Shown in pieces: positions 11,387 through 23,536 of a DNA stretch of 64,000 nt. The notes below the pieces were generated by a model. That model had not been told where the DNA came from, did no database searches, and saw nothing but the letters and a program-made list of their open reading frames with translations. The position numbers and the translations under genes were made by a program. Source of the DNA: Choristoneura fumiferana (lineage: Eukaryota > Arthropoda > Insecta > Lepidoptera > Tortricidae); assembly GCF_025370935.1 (NCBI RefSeq), contig NC_133485.1, forward strand, positions 1,177,257 to 1,241,256, given 5' to 3'. Within the stretch, counting starts at the first letter, position 1. Every line of letters starts with the position of its first letter.

Positions 11387-12880
11387 ATATTGTGAATACG
11401 ACTGGCAGAGCTCACTAGAACAGTCAAAACAAATCATAAACGTCCCTATACTTTACAATGTAAATTATCTCTACACATTTTAACATAATCTAACCAGTAT
11501 TTCAACATCTAATTTAAACATCGTGTACAAATTCGTTGACGTTGTAATTACTATGAACGAGCTTATTGTTCAAGAAAAATAATGTAACGCTGCCAATTTG
11601 AAAAGCACCTATTTGTATGATAGTGTCTACACGAACCCGCTTTTTGTTTGGTCGGTTTATAAAGTTATCCAGATTTAGAAACGTGGTGGAGGCGGCACGC
11701 AATGTAATTCGGTTAGAGATGTTTATCTGGTCAATGGATGGTTATATTGTTACGAAATGAGTTAAAAAAAAACACGAATGCTAAACTAAAGGTTAGGTTA
11801 GGTAGTAGGTTCAGTGCGGTGAGCGATGAGCGATTTTGTACCTAATAAATACAATGTAAACTGTATTTAGTACTTAAAGCACAAAATTTTTGTAATTATT
11901 TGGACACTTAGTACTTTCACATGAATTAAATCTGAGTTTCATTATAAAGGTAAAAGTTTGTGAATGTGTTAGTTATAGTTTTGCGTTGAAATTGCTTGAC
12001 AGCTTGAATAAAAATTACCAAATTAACGATTTTTAACCTGTATTGTCTCAGGATACTTGCCATAGTCTTCCATTTTTGGCACTAGCTCCTGTGACTCGAT
12101 TTCATATCCGCACCAATCAATACAGAATCAGTTAAGCTTTGTTATTTACGAGCGTTTTTAAATCGCTTTCCGCTCAATACTATTGCTATACCCTTACGAT
12201 TCGTATAGTGCGTGATTAAGTTAATGAAGATAGTCCAAAACGTTGTGTTTAGTAGTTATAACAAGTAAAAATTGTACCAACTAATTATTACGAGTATAAT
12301 AGTTAACACTTCTATTTGGTTAAGTAAATTGTATTAGTCTGAGCTTTTTGTATCATGCCAAATATAATCGTCGTTGTATGTATTAAGATAGCTAAAAACG
12401 CTTGAATCTTGAACGAGCTACTTATACCAACTTAAAAAAAAGTTTTCTTAACTTATCCGATGTTGACGTTGACGTGAGTTATCCGGTACAATATTATTTA
12501 ATATGAGTGTCTCATGTTCTATCCATCAACAACATTTCAGTCAGATGACGTCAGTTAGACAAAAGTTTAGCTCAAACATAGGCATTCCTAGATCTCTAAG
12601 AACAACTTCTACATTCACTGCACGAAATCCTGTAGGAGCAGTCTATGTTACATCTCGCAAGAACTTTGACTAAGGACGTCTTGTAGGCTTTTTTAAATCT
12701 CGATTTAAGGCTTAAACTGACAGTTCTTGTATGGATCTGACAGGACTTAAGACCACTTAAACCTAGATTAAAAAGCCTGCAAGTTGACGTAAGACTTTAT
12801 AATAAAGGCTAGATCTCTTTCTCGCACTACAGTTGTAAAATTAACCAACTTCATAAAAGAAAAAGGTTTTAAATTCAAAT
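11387..12880. other. Gene-free stretch
   Basis: AT-rich DNA. Around 12467-12533 there is a fragment (GTTATCCGGTACAATATTAT, then ATATGAGTGTCTCATGTTC) related to the inverted-repeat element at 57749-57945. No gene is seen. Confidence 0.45.
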
Positions 12881-13270
12881 GTGCAGGTGGTAGGACCTTG
12901 TGCAAGGTCCGCCCGGATGGCTACCACCATCTTGCTCACTAATCCTGCCGTGAAGCAGCAGTGCTTGCACTGTTGTGTTTCGGCATGGAGAGTAAGATAG
13001 CCGGTGAAATTACTGGCACGTGAGGTATCCCATCTTAGGCCTCTAGGTTGGCAACGCGTCTGCAATACCCCTGGTGTTGCAGATGTTTGCATGGGCGTAA
13101 GATAGCCGGTGAAATTACTGGCACGTGAGGTATCCCATCTATTCTTAGGCCTCTAGGTTGGCAACGCGTCTGCAATACCCCTGGTGTTGCAGATGTTTAT
13201 GGGCGGTGGTGATCTCTTACCATCAGGAGGCCCATTTGCTCGTTTGCCATCCAGTCAAATAAAAAAAAAA
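12881..13270 (+). mobile_element. LINE 3'-end or SINE copy with internal tandem duplication
   Basis: The head GTGCAGGTGGTAGGACCTTG and the tail GGGCGGTGGTGATCTCTTAC ... CTCGTTTGCC followed by an A-run are the two ends of a well-known lepidopteran retroelement 3' region, plus orientation. Between them a block of about 105 bp occurs twice back to back (12992-13096 and 13097-13198). The second copy carries a 4-bp insertion (ATTC) relative to the first. Confidence 0.65.
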
Positions 13271-13740
13271 TGTTTTTTTTATTTGTACATTTGCGCTGTT
13301 TGCACCAAATTTATTTTTTTATTGTTTAGTAAATGTTAAATTTAAAAATAACTAAGACTTTGTTAATGACTGCTGTTATTCCCAAATTACTATGTAGCCT
13401 GTGAAGGGTATATCTAAATTAATTCATTTCTACGGACGGAGTCGCGAGGCAAACACTAGTATACGTATAAAATCTATCTGCTGGCGATTGAAGTACATAC
13501 TCAAGGTTACTTGGCTCGTGAACGGCTTTAACTGGTACGTTTGCTTCTTAAAGTTACCTTGGTTTAACTATTATCTAGTTTAGATTACGCAGTTTACTTT
13601 TAATACCATCAAGAGTCGCTATTTATTGCGAATCGTATTTTTTATGAATTCACACATTTTCTGAAAGACATACAAATACATGTTACTTATTATTTTTCCA
13701 TCAAAAATATTCTATTTTTTTTTATTTACCTACCTACTTT

Positions 13741-13815
13741 TGTAAAGGTAATCCAGTCTTGAACCCACAATCTGCGTTAGAAGTCATAAATCGAACCACT
13801 TGGCTACCAAAATAA
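13741..13815 (-). repeat. Degenerate tRNA-derived SINE head
   Basis: On the minus strand the order is GGTAGCCAAGTGG (box A-like) and, about 40 nt later, GTGGGTTCAAGAC (box B-like). This is the same arrangement as the better-preserved SINE heads elsewhere in the window. The clover-leaf is not intact, so it is not a tRNA gene. Confidence 0.4.
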
Positions 13816-16800
13816 TTGTTTGTGTGTTGTTGTGTTGTAGGTATAGAATCAAAGTGATTTATGCTGTTTACAATATATCAAGCTCTTTTACGTCTTAAAA
13901 TCTGCCACAAATTCTAAAATAACCTGTGGTGTATAAAAAAGTGTTTTTACAACAAGTAAATGTAAAAAAAAATTATAACATTAAATATATAATTTATTGC
14001 TAAAGTAACATCGTTTGACGTGCCAAAGATTTCAAAATTCGTGATAAATGGCCTTTATTTTTGTAGTGATCAGTAGGTAGAAAACCAAAGGCAACTAAGC
14101 TAAGTCATATTATAAACACTTGTTATTGAAACGAACTAATCTGAAACAAAGTACATAAACCACCCTTTACCGACAACTAACAATCGATAGCTACTAGGGC
14201 GTCATGGCAACCGGTTTCTTCAAAACCTGATTCCTGGACCGTGCAGTAATCGGACCTTACGCACCACTGAGCCATTACTCGTACCACTGCCCAGTCAAGA
14301 TTGTAGATATTTTACAATTTATATCATTTTATTTCAAAACCCTTCGATGATCTAAAACCAATTACTTTTGAACACACTTAGAGGAGACCGATATGCGAAA
14401 TCGCATAAACTCAAATATTTCGTTTGATTTTTTTTTTAAATCTAAGCATTTTCTTACTACCTGCTCATATTTCAAAGAAAATGCCAGTTTTGGAATGATT
14501 TTTAGAGAGATGCTATTTCGAAAATTGGTCCTCAGTTCAAAAAAATAATAATGTAAAATTACACCCGTCTACATTATTCATGTGGGAGCGGTAGATAGAA
14601 TATTATACATTTTGACACTACTAAATACTACACTCAATATACTTAATTTATACACATAATCAAAAGGTTTTCCCAAAACACTTAGACAATTTTCTAGCAG
14701 CATAAAAATTTCGACAGTATTCGCGATAGTCTGATTGGACCAACACCTTAGGTTTGTCATCATGATTATAAACTGCCTTTACAAGGATCTGAACATACGT
14801 GTTCCCCATCTAATGAGGCATTTAATCTCAACATAAGTTAGACACATTAGAATTTATAATAAGACGCCATATAAGTACTGAATGATGTTTAAGTATTTGA
14901 TGAAATTTGGCCATGTTCGACTTAAGCTAACGTCAAACAGCTATATATGGAAGCTTGTACGTGTAGGTGTTGTATTAATGGTCTGTGATAGCGGAAGGTT
15001 AATCGTGGATGCAAATGTAGTTAGTTTTTATGAACGTTTATGAATTTTGAGCTTAGGCGTTGTAAACATTGTCTAATGAATATGTATATTCAAAAGCTGT
15101 TTAAGGTAATTTAAAACGCATTTTTGGTTACCTGAAGCCAGTGTTAATTATTCTTACTATCTCAATGTAAGTAGTGTCATCTGTTTACAATTACAAAAAA
15201 ACTTTATTGTCAGATCAAAACGGTTACTCAGACCACGATATGATTGGCTAGATGTAAGTAAAACGATGTTCAGTTTTTTTATTAGTCTACTATTGTCCAA
15301 TTGCTAGCGTAAGGTTTCTTGTCTCTTCTTGATCATAACTTACGATTTCACTGACGCAGTATCAGACCAAGTTCTTTAAATAGGCGTCAAAACTGTTCCA
15401 CTAGGTATTTCTTACTTCGTTTACCCTATCATTGCTCACCACTCTCCTTTTCAAAGAAGAAAGTCTTATTTCCGATCAATAATAATCTTTCAAGCATGCT
15501 CATGAAGCCTGATCCTGTAATAAAAGCTATTTCACCATGCTCTTAAAACCCTTGTTTAATGTCTAGTTAAAAATAAAACCGTATTTAAGCAACCACCTTC
15601 GTTCTCCCTGTAGGCGTTAATATTTAAAAACCTAATATTCGGTGGGGAAAGATACATTTTTGATAAAGTCGATTTGCCCTGACGACATTTCGGCAACTTT
15701 TCGGTGTGTAGAAAGTTTTTTTATGCCCGTGAGAAGTGGAGTCGTCTCAAGCGATACTTTGCGGCACGAAATATTCCAGCGACGCCTTACTGTTTCAGCG
15801 TTACGTAATAATGCATAATTTTATTTGTCTGTCCTAGAAACGGACTTTATTTGATTAATCTGGACAATGAATCTCGAGAGACTATAAAACAGCGGTCGAA
15901 GAAGCCGAAGTGATGTTAATTTTTATACGTTATAGAGGACATAAGGTGCAGACAGTCGTAAAGTCGCCTGGCGCTGAAAACCCATCCAAAAATATATGTA
16001 GATGATACGATAGTCGTGAAATCATCAAGAAATTATCATAATTAAACATGGCATTTGTCCAGTCCGTATTAATATTAAATATAATCCTGTCTCGTTGAAA
16101 GAGGCTTTGACTAATCTGACATTTAAAGCCTTATTAATGTTGAAGTTCATATCGTCGTATCCTACGATAAGAGCCACAATTACAAAATGCTCACTTTTCA
16201 GGAGAAGCATTTTTGTGTTTCTTTCAAATATAAGTAGCGAATTGATAATTTTGCAATAAATAATGTGTATTAGGGTTCTAGGGTTCTGTTAAAACAAAAT
16301 TTATGTTCTTAATGATACATTATAGATAGATTTTGTCCTTTAAATCCTTTTTCGTCGGACTAAATGAGTTTTAAAGGGCCATAAGCTACATTGTGCCTTT
16401 TATCGTCGAAAAATTCGAGGCCACAACTACCATTAGGACCAAATTGTAGTTGTTAAAATATTTGCGTTTCAACATTTTTTTAATTTTAGTATTTTTCTTG
16501 TAATACAGAAAAAAGTGGCAAATAAGAATTTTTTTTTTTTTTTTTTAAGATTTTTTAAATCATAAAGCGTAGGTACGTAGCCACAGTAATTCTCTAAAAT
16601 AAAACAAGTCCCATTTAAGAAAGCAAGTGAAACTAAAAAAAAAACATACTTAAAATAAATATTTAACTTCTGAAACTCAAAATATTCTTTAGGCTCTTAA
16701 TATAAAAGTAAAATTGCACATTATTATTTACTCAGTCTTCAGTACTCATTGGGGATCTTTCCTTATTCTTTCTCATCGTCTGTATCACCCGCAGTAGCAA

Positions 16801-17035
16801 CACCTCCTTTCTCATGAGGTAACGTTATAAAAAAGTCATGAAATTCTTCAGGGTTTTTTTTATTTTATTTTTTGATTGATACAAAGATACTTGTCTTTAT
16901 TCACTTTTATAGGGTCCGTGCTTACTCTTGCAATATTTGTAACTACACTCCTTGTCCCTCTATTCACCTTTTATTATGTCGTTATTGTTTTCTAGTCTTC
17001 GCGAAAATCGTAACTAAGTATATTAATTGGTAATA
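13816..17035. other. Gene-free stretch
   Basis: AT-rich DNA with homopolymers (a T-run near 16531). Open frames of 60-62 codons only. It contains one half (16154-16177) of a perfect 24-bp inverted pair whose partner is at 19148-19171. Confidence 0.45.
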
Positions 17036-18028
17036 GGGACCAAATATTGGACAGTGTAAGTTAAGAAAATAAAGATTAACTACATTTCTTTAATTCTAAA
17101 TTTCATTATTTCTTAATGTGGTGGAAATTTTTATTTTACATTCATTAATGCTTGTTATAGCCTAAATTGAATAAAGATATTTTGACTTTGACTTTGAATA
17201 TTTACAGACTGTTACCGACAACAATAGCGGGCTTGATGTTTAAGCAAACCAAGTTAATCGCAGCGCAGATTTTTGTCAGAGCTACAACACATAAATAGAA
17301 GACAAATTGATGAAGACTGAATTTTAAATAAAACTCAGATGCATTAAAAAGCAGTAGCCATCATTGTACAAATTAAACGAAAAAATAAAATGTTGGTGAT
17401 ATAATTTTGGAAACTTTCCCGGAGTCACACCGAAGTTTTTGTCAACTTGAAAACCTTCAACTTCTCGCTACTACCTATACCTACTGAATTATTTTTGCAT
17501 AATGTCATCGTCGAAGAAAAAATACGAATAATATCTTCTCTCTGCATAACTATATCATCTAGAACTTCATCGGTTTCTTTTTGTTTTTCTACAAGGATAA
17601 AATTTTCAATCTGACACGGAATTGAGCTAAACTTTAAAATTGTCTTTTAATCATTGCACATTCTACATTTTCGCCAGTTTTTTCTTCGGTGATGTCATCA
17701 GGCGAAAACAATTCAGCAGTAGCAGGAAGTTAAACGTTTTCAAGTTGAAAAAACTTCGGTGTTGCTCCTGGAAAATTTTCAAAATTATATCACATATATT
17801 TTTTTTCGTTTTATTTAAAACTCGGTCTTCATCAATTTGTCTTCTATTTATGTGTTGTAGCTCTGAAAAAATTCTGCGATTAATTTGGTTTGTTTCAACA
17901 TCAAACCCGCTGTTGTTGTCGGTGACAGTCTGTAAATAATAAGAAATACTGAAACGATGTCTTTAAAAAAATATGCTTAGGTAATCTTTATTTTCTTAAC
18001 TTAGGTACACTGTCTAAAATATGGTCCC
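17036..18028. repeat. Long diverged inverted repeat
   Basis: Left arm 17036-17523 and right arm 17678-18028 are inverted copies. Outer landmark: GGGACCAAATATTGGACAGT against CACTGTCTAAAATATGGTCC. Inner landmarks: TACAGACTGTTACCGACAAC against GTTGTCGGTGACAGTCTGTA, AGACAAATTGATGAAGAC against GTCTTCATCAATTTGTCT, and ATGTCATCGTCGAAGAAAAA against TTTTTTCTTCGGTGATGTCA. The spacer is about 150 bp. The left arm is longer because of an extra segment near 17130-17200 ending GACTTTGACTTTGA. Read on the minus strand, the right arm holds a 90-odd-codon open frame, while the left arm has stops in the matching frame. The frame is not recognised. Confidence 0.8.
17130..17203 (+). repeat. Retroelement tail inserted in the left arm of the inverted repeat
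   Basis: The extra segment absent from the right arm ends AATAAAGATATTTTGACTTT plus another GACTTTG unit, a poly(A)-signal plus simple-repeat tail typical of lepidopteran LINE/SINE 3' ends. It lies between the landmark GACAGTGTAAGTTAAG and TACAGACTG, so it was gained after the inverted duplication or lost from the other arm. Confidence 0.5.
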
Positions 18029-18864
18029 GATTGTTAAACAAATAATCTCGATCTTGTTCTTTTCAGGTTCTACGTGAGACTTCTCGTTTTATTTTTCTGT
18101 AAATAGTTAGAAATTAAAAAGCACAGGCAAAACATTATTAATAATAAAACAGTCACAGAAACCATACCGAATTTTATAAGAAACCATAAGAGAATGATAT
18201 TCTAGCCTATTGCCGACTGACAAGAAATTAGAAGGTAAACAGCTATATATGGAATGCTTGTAAATATACAGCGTATTAAAGGCCTCAAGTGCCATAAGAA
18301 TGCAAAAATCAGACATGAAAATCACACCTTGTAAAATAATTATTGTTATCAAAAAGCAATTATGTTCATTCTATGAAGCCGCAATGTTAGTAAACTACCC
18401 AAATATATCTTTAAAAAGCGAATATTTAAGCAATAATTCAACAAAACATAATTCGTACATAGAAAAAGGACACTACCGAAATTGTGGCCACACATTTGCT
18501 ATACAAATAAAATTGAGCTATTACGCGATAGAAGACCGCAGTAGCCGTTCGGGCTTTATTCTAGGTAATAGTAACCACTTCATTAAATTGTGTGAATTTC
18601 TTCATTAAACTATGTAAATATATAAATAAGTAACCTAAAACAATAAATAATAAAAAAGTAAACCTAAAATACGTAATAAATAGAATCTGAATAAAAAAAA
18701 ACTTTATAAATCAATTTCGCTAAATTTACTTGGTGTTTAATTTTTGTTCAGCGCCATCCTTTGTAACTATTTTCACTAGTGTAAGCCCTCGACGATTCGT
18801 TTTATGGTTTTCATTGTCAATTAACGAAAGAATAGATGATCTTACAAATGAAATAACCATTACG

Positions 18865-19005
18865 AATGCACGCCACTCTTCGGCGCTGTAATGCCGAGTA
18901 CCGCAGAAACGGCGCTTGCGCCCCCTCGTCGCGCCCGCGTATCTCCTTTTTGCACGGCGAATAAGGACAGCAGCGTATTTCTGGCTTTACTCCGCGTTAG
19001 AAGTG
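18865..19005. other. CpG-rich island of unknown nature
   Basis: About 140 bp with many CG dinucleotides (for example CGCTTGCGCCCCCTCGTCGC) inside strongly AT-rich DNA. A plus-strand frame from an ATG at 18867 runs 32 codons. It could be a fragment of an exon, a promoter or a transposon end. I do not recognise it. Confidence 0.3.
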
Positions 19006-20149
19006 AGACATCGTAATTGTGGCTTTTTAAAATTATTTTTTACTATTTAATAAAAAAATATTAAAATATAATTTTAAGTTATAAACATGTATCTTGACGT
19101 GTAGAATTCAATTTTAAATATAAAAACTAAAAGCCCCTATGGTGATAGTGGCTCTTATCGTAGGATACGACATATAGGTAACCACAAATGAGCTCATTTA
19201 TATTTCCGACTTATAAATAGCGTAGTTACTGGGCCGACATGGCCATAGAAGAGATGTTTTTACAATACAGTAACTTTTGATATTAAGTTACCATTTACCC
19301 GTGGCTTCACTTGGATGAGCTTTAGTTCTCAAGTTGAATTGAAATTCTATTATTTTACTAAATACCAAGGCAAGGCCTTAATTTACGTTGAATAAAAATT
19401 TTTTTTTGGATTTTACATGCGTACATCCGAAATGCCTTTGGAATATGGGATTGCAAATAAGCCAACCACATAACAAAAGCCGTAATAACACACACGCACA
19501 CACTTAACACACTTATAACTTTTGCATTTATAATTTTAATAGGAATCAAAAGGGTTTGAGAGAATAAGTTTAGTAGAGAAACAATAGTTTCGATCGATCC
19601 GAAATCGATTAATCACGTTGTCACATTACCAAGGGAATGGAGCTAGAAATAGATTTCAACCGATATGGTTACTTTGATTCTACACGTCTCCTGTAACTAT
19701 CCACTTCGATATAGCGTTCCTTTTACAATTGCTTGGTGTTAGATTTATTATTATTTTTGGTCTCTCTATTTCACACAGAATGAAAGCCTTAAGAATCGCC
19801 TAAATCCCAACGTGCATGAGAAAGTTGCGTCAAAAAAATCTTACTCCCGAAATATTCTAAAACGTTGCTTTTTATCGTCGTTCGTCCCATTCTGTCTTGT
19901 AACTTGCAAATGCTCCCCATTCCTTTTATATATACGTATTAAGGGGTATTCTCGTAAATTCCAAAAATGCCTTCTTGCCTCGACAGTTTCGGCGTCTTCC
20001 TTGCCTCCGTTTTTATAAAGGTGCAAACATAAAATAATACGCGAAAAAGTTTTCGTTACTTATTATGAACTTGTGTGTTGTATCAATAAATTCTCGTTCG
20101 GTAAGCGGAGCGTGTATTCTATTGCCGTCATACATTCCATTTTGGGGGC

Positions 20150-20290
20150 ATCGTTGTAATTTAGAGGAACAGGGATGCGATGCAAGTGCCCTGGGTAGGA
20201 AGTGGTTACTCCAAGGGTGGCAAGTGGAACCGGGTGCAAGGGGGTGCAGCCAAGCACGGACTCAAGTCGAGGGTAACATTAAGACTGCCG
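20150..20290. other. GC-rich island with short plus-strand open frame
   Basis: A patch of G-rich sequence (CCCTGGGTAGGAAGTGG, GGGTGCAAGGGGGTGC) in AT-rich DNA. An ATG at 20180 opens 65 codons rich in G, K and W at the start. No domain is recognised and no flanking splice signals stand out. Confidence 0.25.
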
Positions 20291-22280
20291 ACATACGAGT
20301 TCAGTTCATACAACGAACTTAATGCAAACATGAATCCGAAGATTTTACTTAGAAATATCAATTGTGAATTTAGATAAAGTTTTAAATGTGAAAACGGATT
20401 GATGTTGTTCTTGTAAGAAGTTGTTTTAATATGGGGTTAGTTTCTAAGTTAAAACGTGAGTTTGTAAGTCAAAAGAACGTTTAACTTACAAGAGTATTTT
20501 AAAGATTGTTTAAATATTAAGGATCAGAAAGATCTTCAGAGTACAAGAAAGCTGCTAAGTTCTCAAGTAGGTAAATTTTACTATGCCTCAAAGAACGAAA
20601 CACTGGATTAAGTTTCAAGACTCTACGTCAGTAGCGTGATAATCACACAATCTAGATCGGAAACATATCAGAATACATGAGTGACATGACAGACAAGGGA
20701 ATCCATTATTCATACACGTATTTTTTTCTCTAGAAAACTGGGTGGATTTTTAAAATTTTGGCCGGTCGTTCAACCGTTTTAGCATGCCGTCAAAACTGAA
20801 ACGGTATAAGTGCCAATTGGTAGCAAAGTCGCTTACACCTTTTCGCATTTAAAATGGTATTGAGATAATCGACATTACCAAGCCGCGAATAATAGCGTCA
20901 AGCTTGCGTCACGGCAACTCACAAATTTGGGACTTACAGAATAATTTTACAGTTAATTTTTAAAACAATGCGTAACGTTTCTTTATTTAGCTAGTAAATT
21001 ACAGTGACACGGAATACTGCTTCGTTTTTTAGTCGCAGATTATGTTCTTATGCCTACCATACACGTCACTTCGTAGTTGGGGTTGTACAACAGCGATGTG
21101 TAGGTTTCATTTGTCTCCCTCCACGGAACAAGCAAAAAGCCTTAGCGTGTTTTATTATAAGAGACACCGACCTTCAAGCAACGCTATTTATAAATGTCAC
21201 TTACGATCTATTTCTGTTTGCAGGTAAGACCAAAGAAACACTCATTCGTAAGTACAATCATAAATAATACAAATAACTTTCTCTACCCGCAAATCGTTTT
21301 CCTGACAGCCGATAAATGAATAGTTGGCACCACTGGCAAAATTTGTATGGCGTATATGCTTGTGCCCGAAACGGCAGTTCAACGACCTATTATCGATCAC
21401 TCGCGAATAATATATGGGTCAATTTTCACGACATTTTTGTCAGTCATGCGTCATTGGTCGTATAATTTTCGACAGCTGCGGGGATTAAATTTGAATTTTT
21501 CGATCGGTATTTTGCAAGGTCGCCGGGGCAATGCACTAACGCGTCGGGCATCTAGAAGCATGCTTTAAATTTTCGTTATTTTTAATCCATTAAGTCTTAA
21601 AAGCTGCAGTATTTTCATAAATCTTTTTCAGCCAGTCCCTCAATAATTTTTGTCATTACGTTTAAAAAAAGTGTAGTATTCAGATTTTAGTTTTAACCAA
21701 ATCGTGTGCTAAAAAAAACATATTTTTTTTAAAACCGGTTACAGAAAACTTCTCCACATGGTTGTGGCGCTAAGTAAACTGGTTGACTCAGACGAGTTCG
21801 TACTCTTATCGGCGCCGGCGCATTGACTTTCGACCCCTGCGACCGACACAGTAGCTAATAGATAGCTTACGTCAAATTAATTGGTTTTCGAAATTGGGCG
21901 TAAGCGACAGCGTAAGCGCCGTAATAAATTCCAATTTAAAGAATTGAGGCAGTTAAAAACGTTACGTTTCATATTTTGCTGCGATACTGCTAATTTTTCT
22001 TGAAAAATATTATCTTAAATGAGCGTAAAAATGCCAGTTCCCCAGACCAGGTTGTCTAATGTCTAGACTCATAAATTAGAATGAACCTACATTTTATTTT
22101 TTGAAGAGCGTAAACGACTATACATCAATTCCAAGTTACTAATTTCTTCCGTTATTTATGTTTTTCACTGTAAGATAAAATATCACTGGATAATTTGTAC
22201 CTCTAAAAGTATCCGAGAATGCGAATAATATTCATGCAGTTGATAAAAATGTATCGTAAAATATAATAATTGAAATTATA

Positions 22281-22485
22281 TAATATACTAGCTTTTGCCC
22301 GCGGCTCCGCCCGCGTGGTATTCGGTTATCGCGCGCTGTTCCCTCGGGAACTGTGCATTTTTCTGGGATAAAAAGTAGCCAATGTCACTCTCGGTCTCGG
22401 TCTCGGGCCCATAAACTATCTCTATGCCAAAAATCACGTCTCAACCATTTCATATTTTACAGTTCAATAGACAAACACGCAAGGG
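22281..22485 (+). repeat. Interspersed repeat of the ACTAGCTTTTGCCCG family (copy B)
   Basis: Counterpart of 811-1005. It carries an extra GGTCTC unit and a longer CATTTCATATTTTACAG segment, so the two copies differ mainly by short indels. Confidence 0.7.
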
Positions 22486-23336
22486 GTTTTTGTGATGGTA
22501 AGAAATCTCCGACGCCCATAAATGGTCACGCTTCCGTGTATTTTATAAATCTTACACTGACTTTTATGAGTTTAGATAAACGTTTCAATTTTCAATATAA
22601 CTAATTTTTTCCTCAGCAAAGTACCACGCATTATTTTAGCCCAATCCGTACACAAGTGCGTAGAATCAAGTTCATCGACCTCATTATCTATGTCACTACG
22701 AGTGTTTTCGCAGCTGTTCTACTAACTGTTGCCCGGGGTCAGGTTTTGTAGGGATACTCGGCTCCGAGCGGAGCCACCGGCTACCCAATACTAATCGCTG
22801 CTAATTTGTCTCGTTGATTGAGAATTTTGAGCTGCGATTTTTAAATTTGCAATATACCTTGTAGTTAAACGTATTACCGCGTACAAGTTGTTACATTTTA
22901 TTGTAAAACTCAGTTTAAAGCTTTTTTAGAAGTTCGATAACCTATTATTTGTAGTTGTAATTGATGCTATATATAAAGTGCGAAAGAAATGCGAAGTTGT
23001 CAAATGCAGACGCAAAATATTAAATTACTTATAAAATATTAAGATATATACCTACTTACTAAAAAAAGTTACTTTAATGAAGGTACTAAAATATCGTTTA
23101 ATAATAAGCTGTTAGTGATAACCCGTTAATACTTAACTCGTACTTAAACGATAAGCTTAAGGTCTAATAATAATATGTGACCTGATTTCGGTTTAATGGC
23201 ATTAACTTATTATTGCTCTTTAGATAACCTCACAGTCTCAAAACTGGCGCGTGTCAGTCAAATTCATTATAAATAATGTTATAATGTCACTTTCGATGGA
23301 TTTAACGATAACATTTGAACTAGAGATGGGTTCCCA

Positions 23337-23536
23337 AACTTTTTCAGTTTGCGGTGAGAGGCTTAGTATTTCGTCACGGTGCCCTTGCAGCTAGGGAGAC
23401 TAGCTAGTTGCAATAACAAACAATGATGATTTTCTGCAGATCGCCCAAGTTTCCGGGGTAACAGGAACCCCACGCGTGGCCATTGGGTACACCAGGGCGC
23501 CCTAGGGCGCCGCGGCGCACAGTTTGGGAACCCCTG
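23337..23536 (+). mobile_element. hAT-like MITE (copy B)
   Basis: Counterpart of 1840-2049 with the same inverted ends and the same flanks. Its presence at the identical site in both copies shows that insertion came before the duplication or allelic split. Confidence 0.6.

Larger units (their letters stand above)
18029..21462. other. Gene-free stretch with two GC-rich islands
   Basis: Mostly AT-rich DNA. Islands of high GC lie at 18865-19005 and 20150-20290 and are listed separately. The last bases run without a break into duplication copy B at 21463. No gene is supported. Confidence 0.45.
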
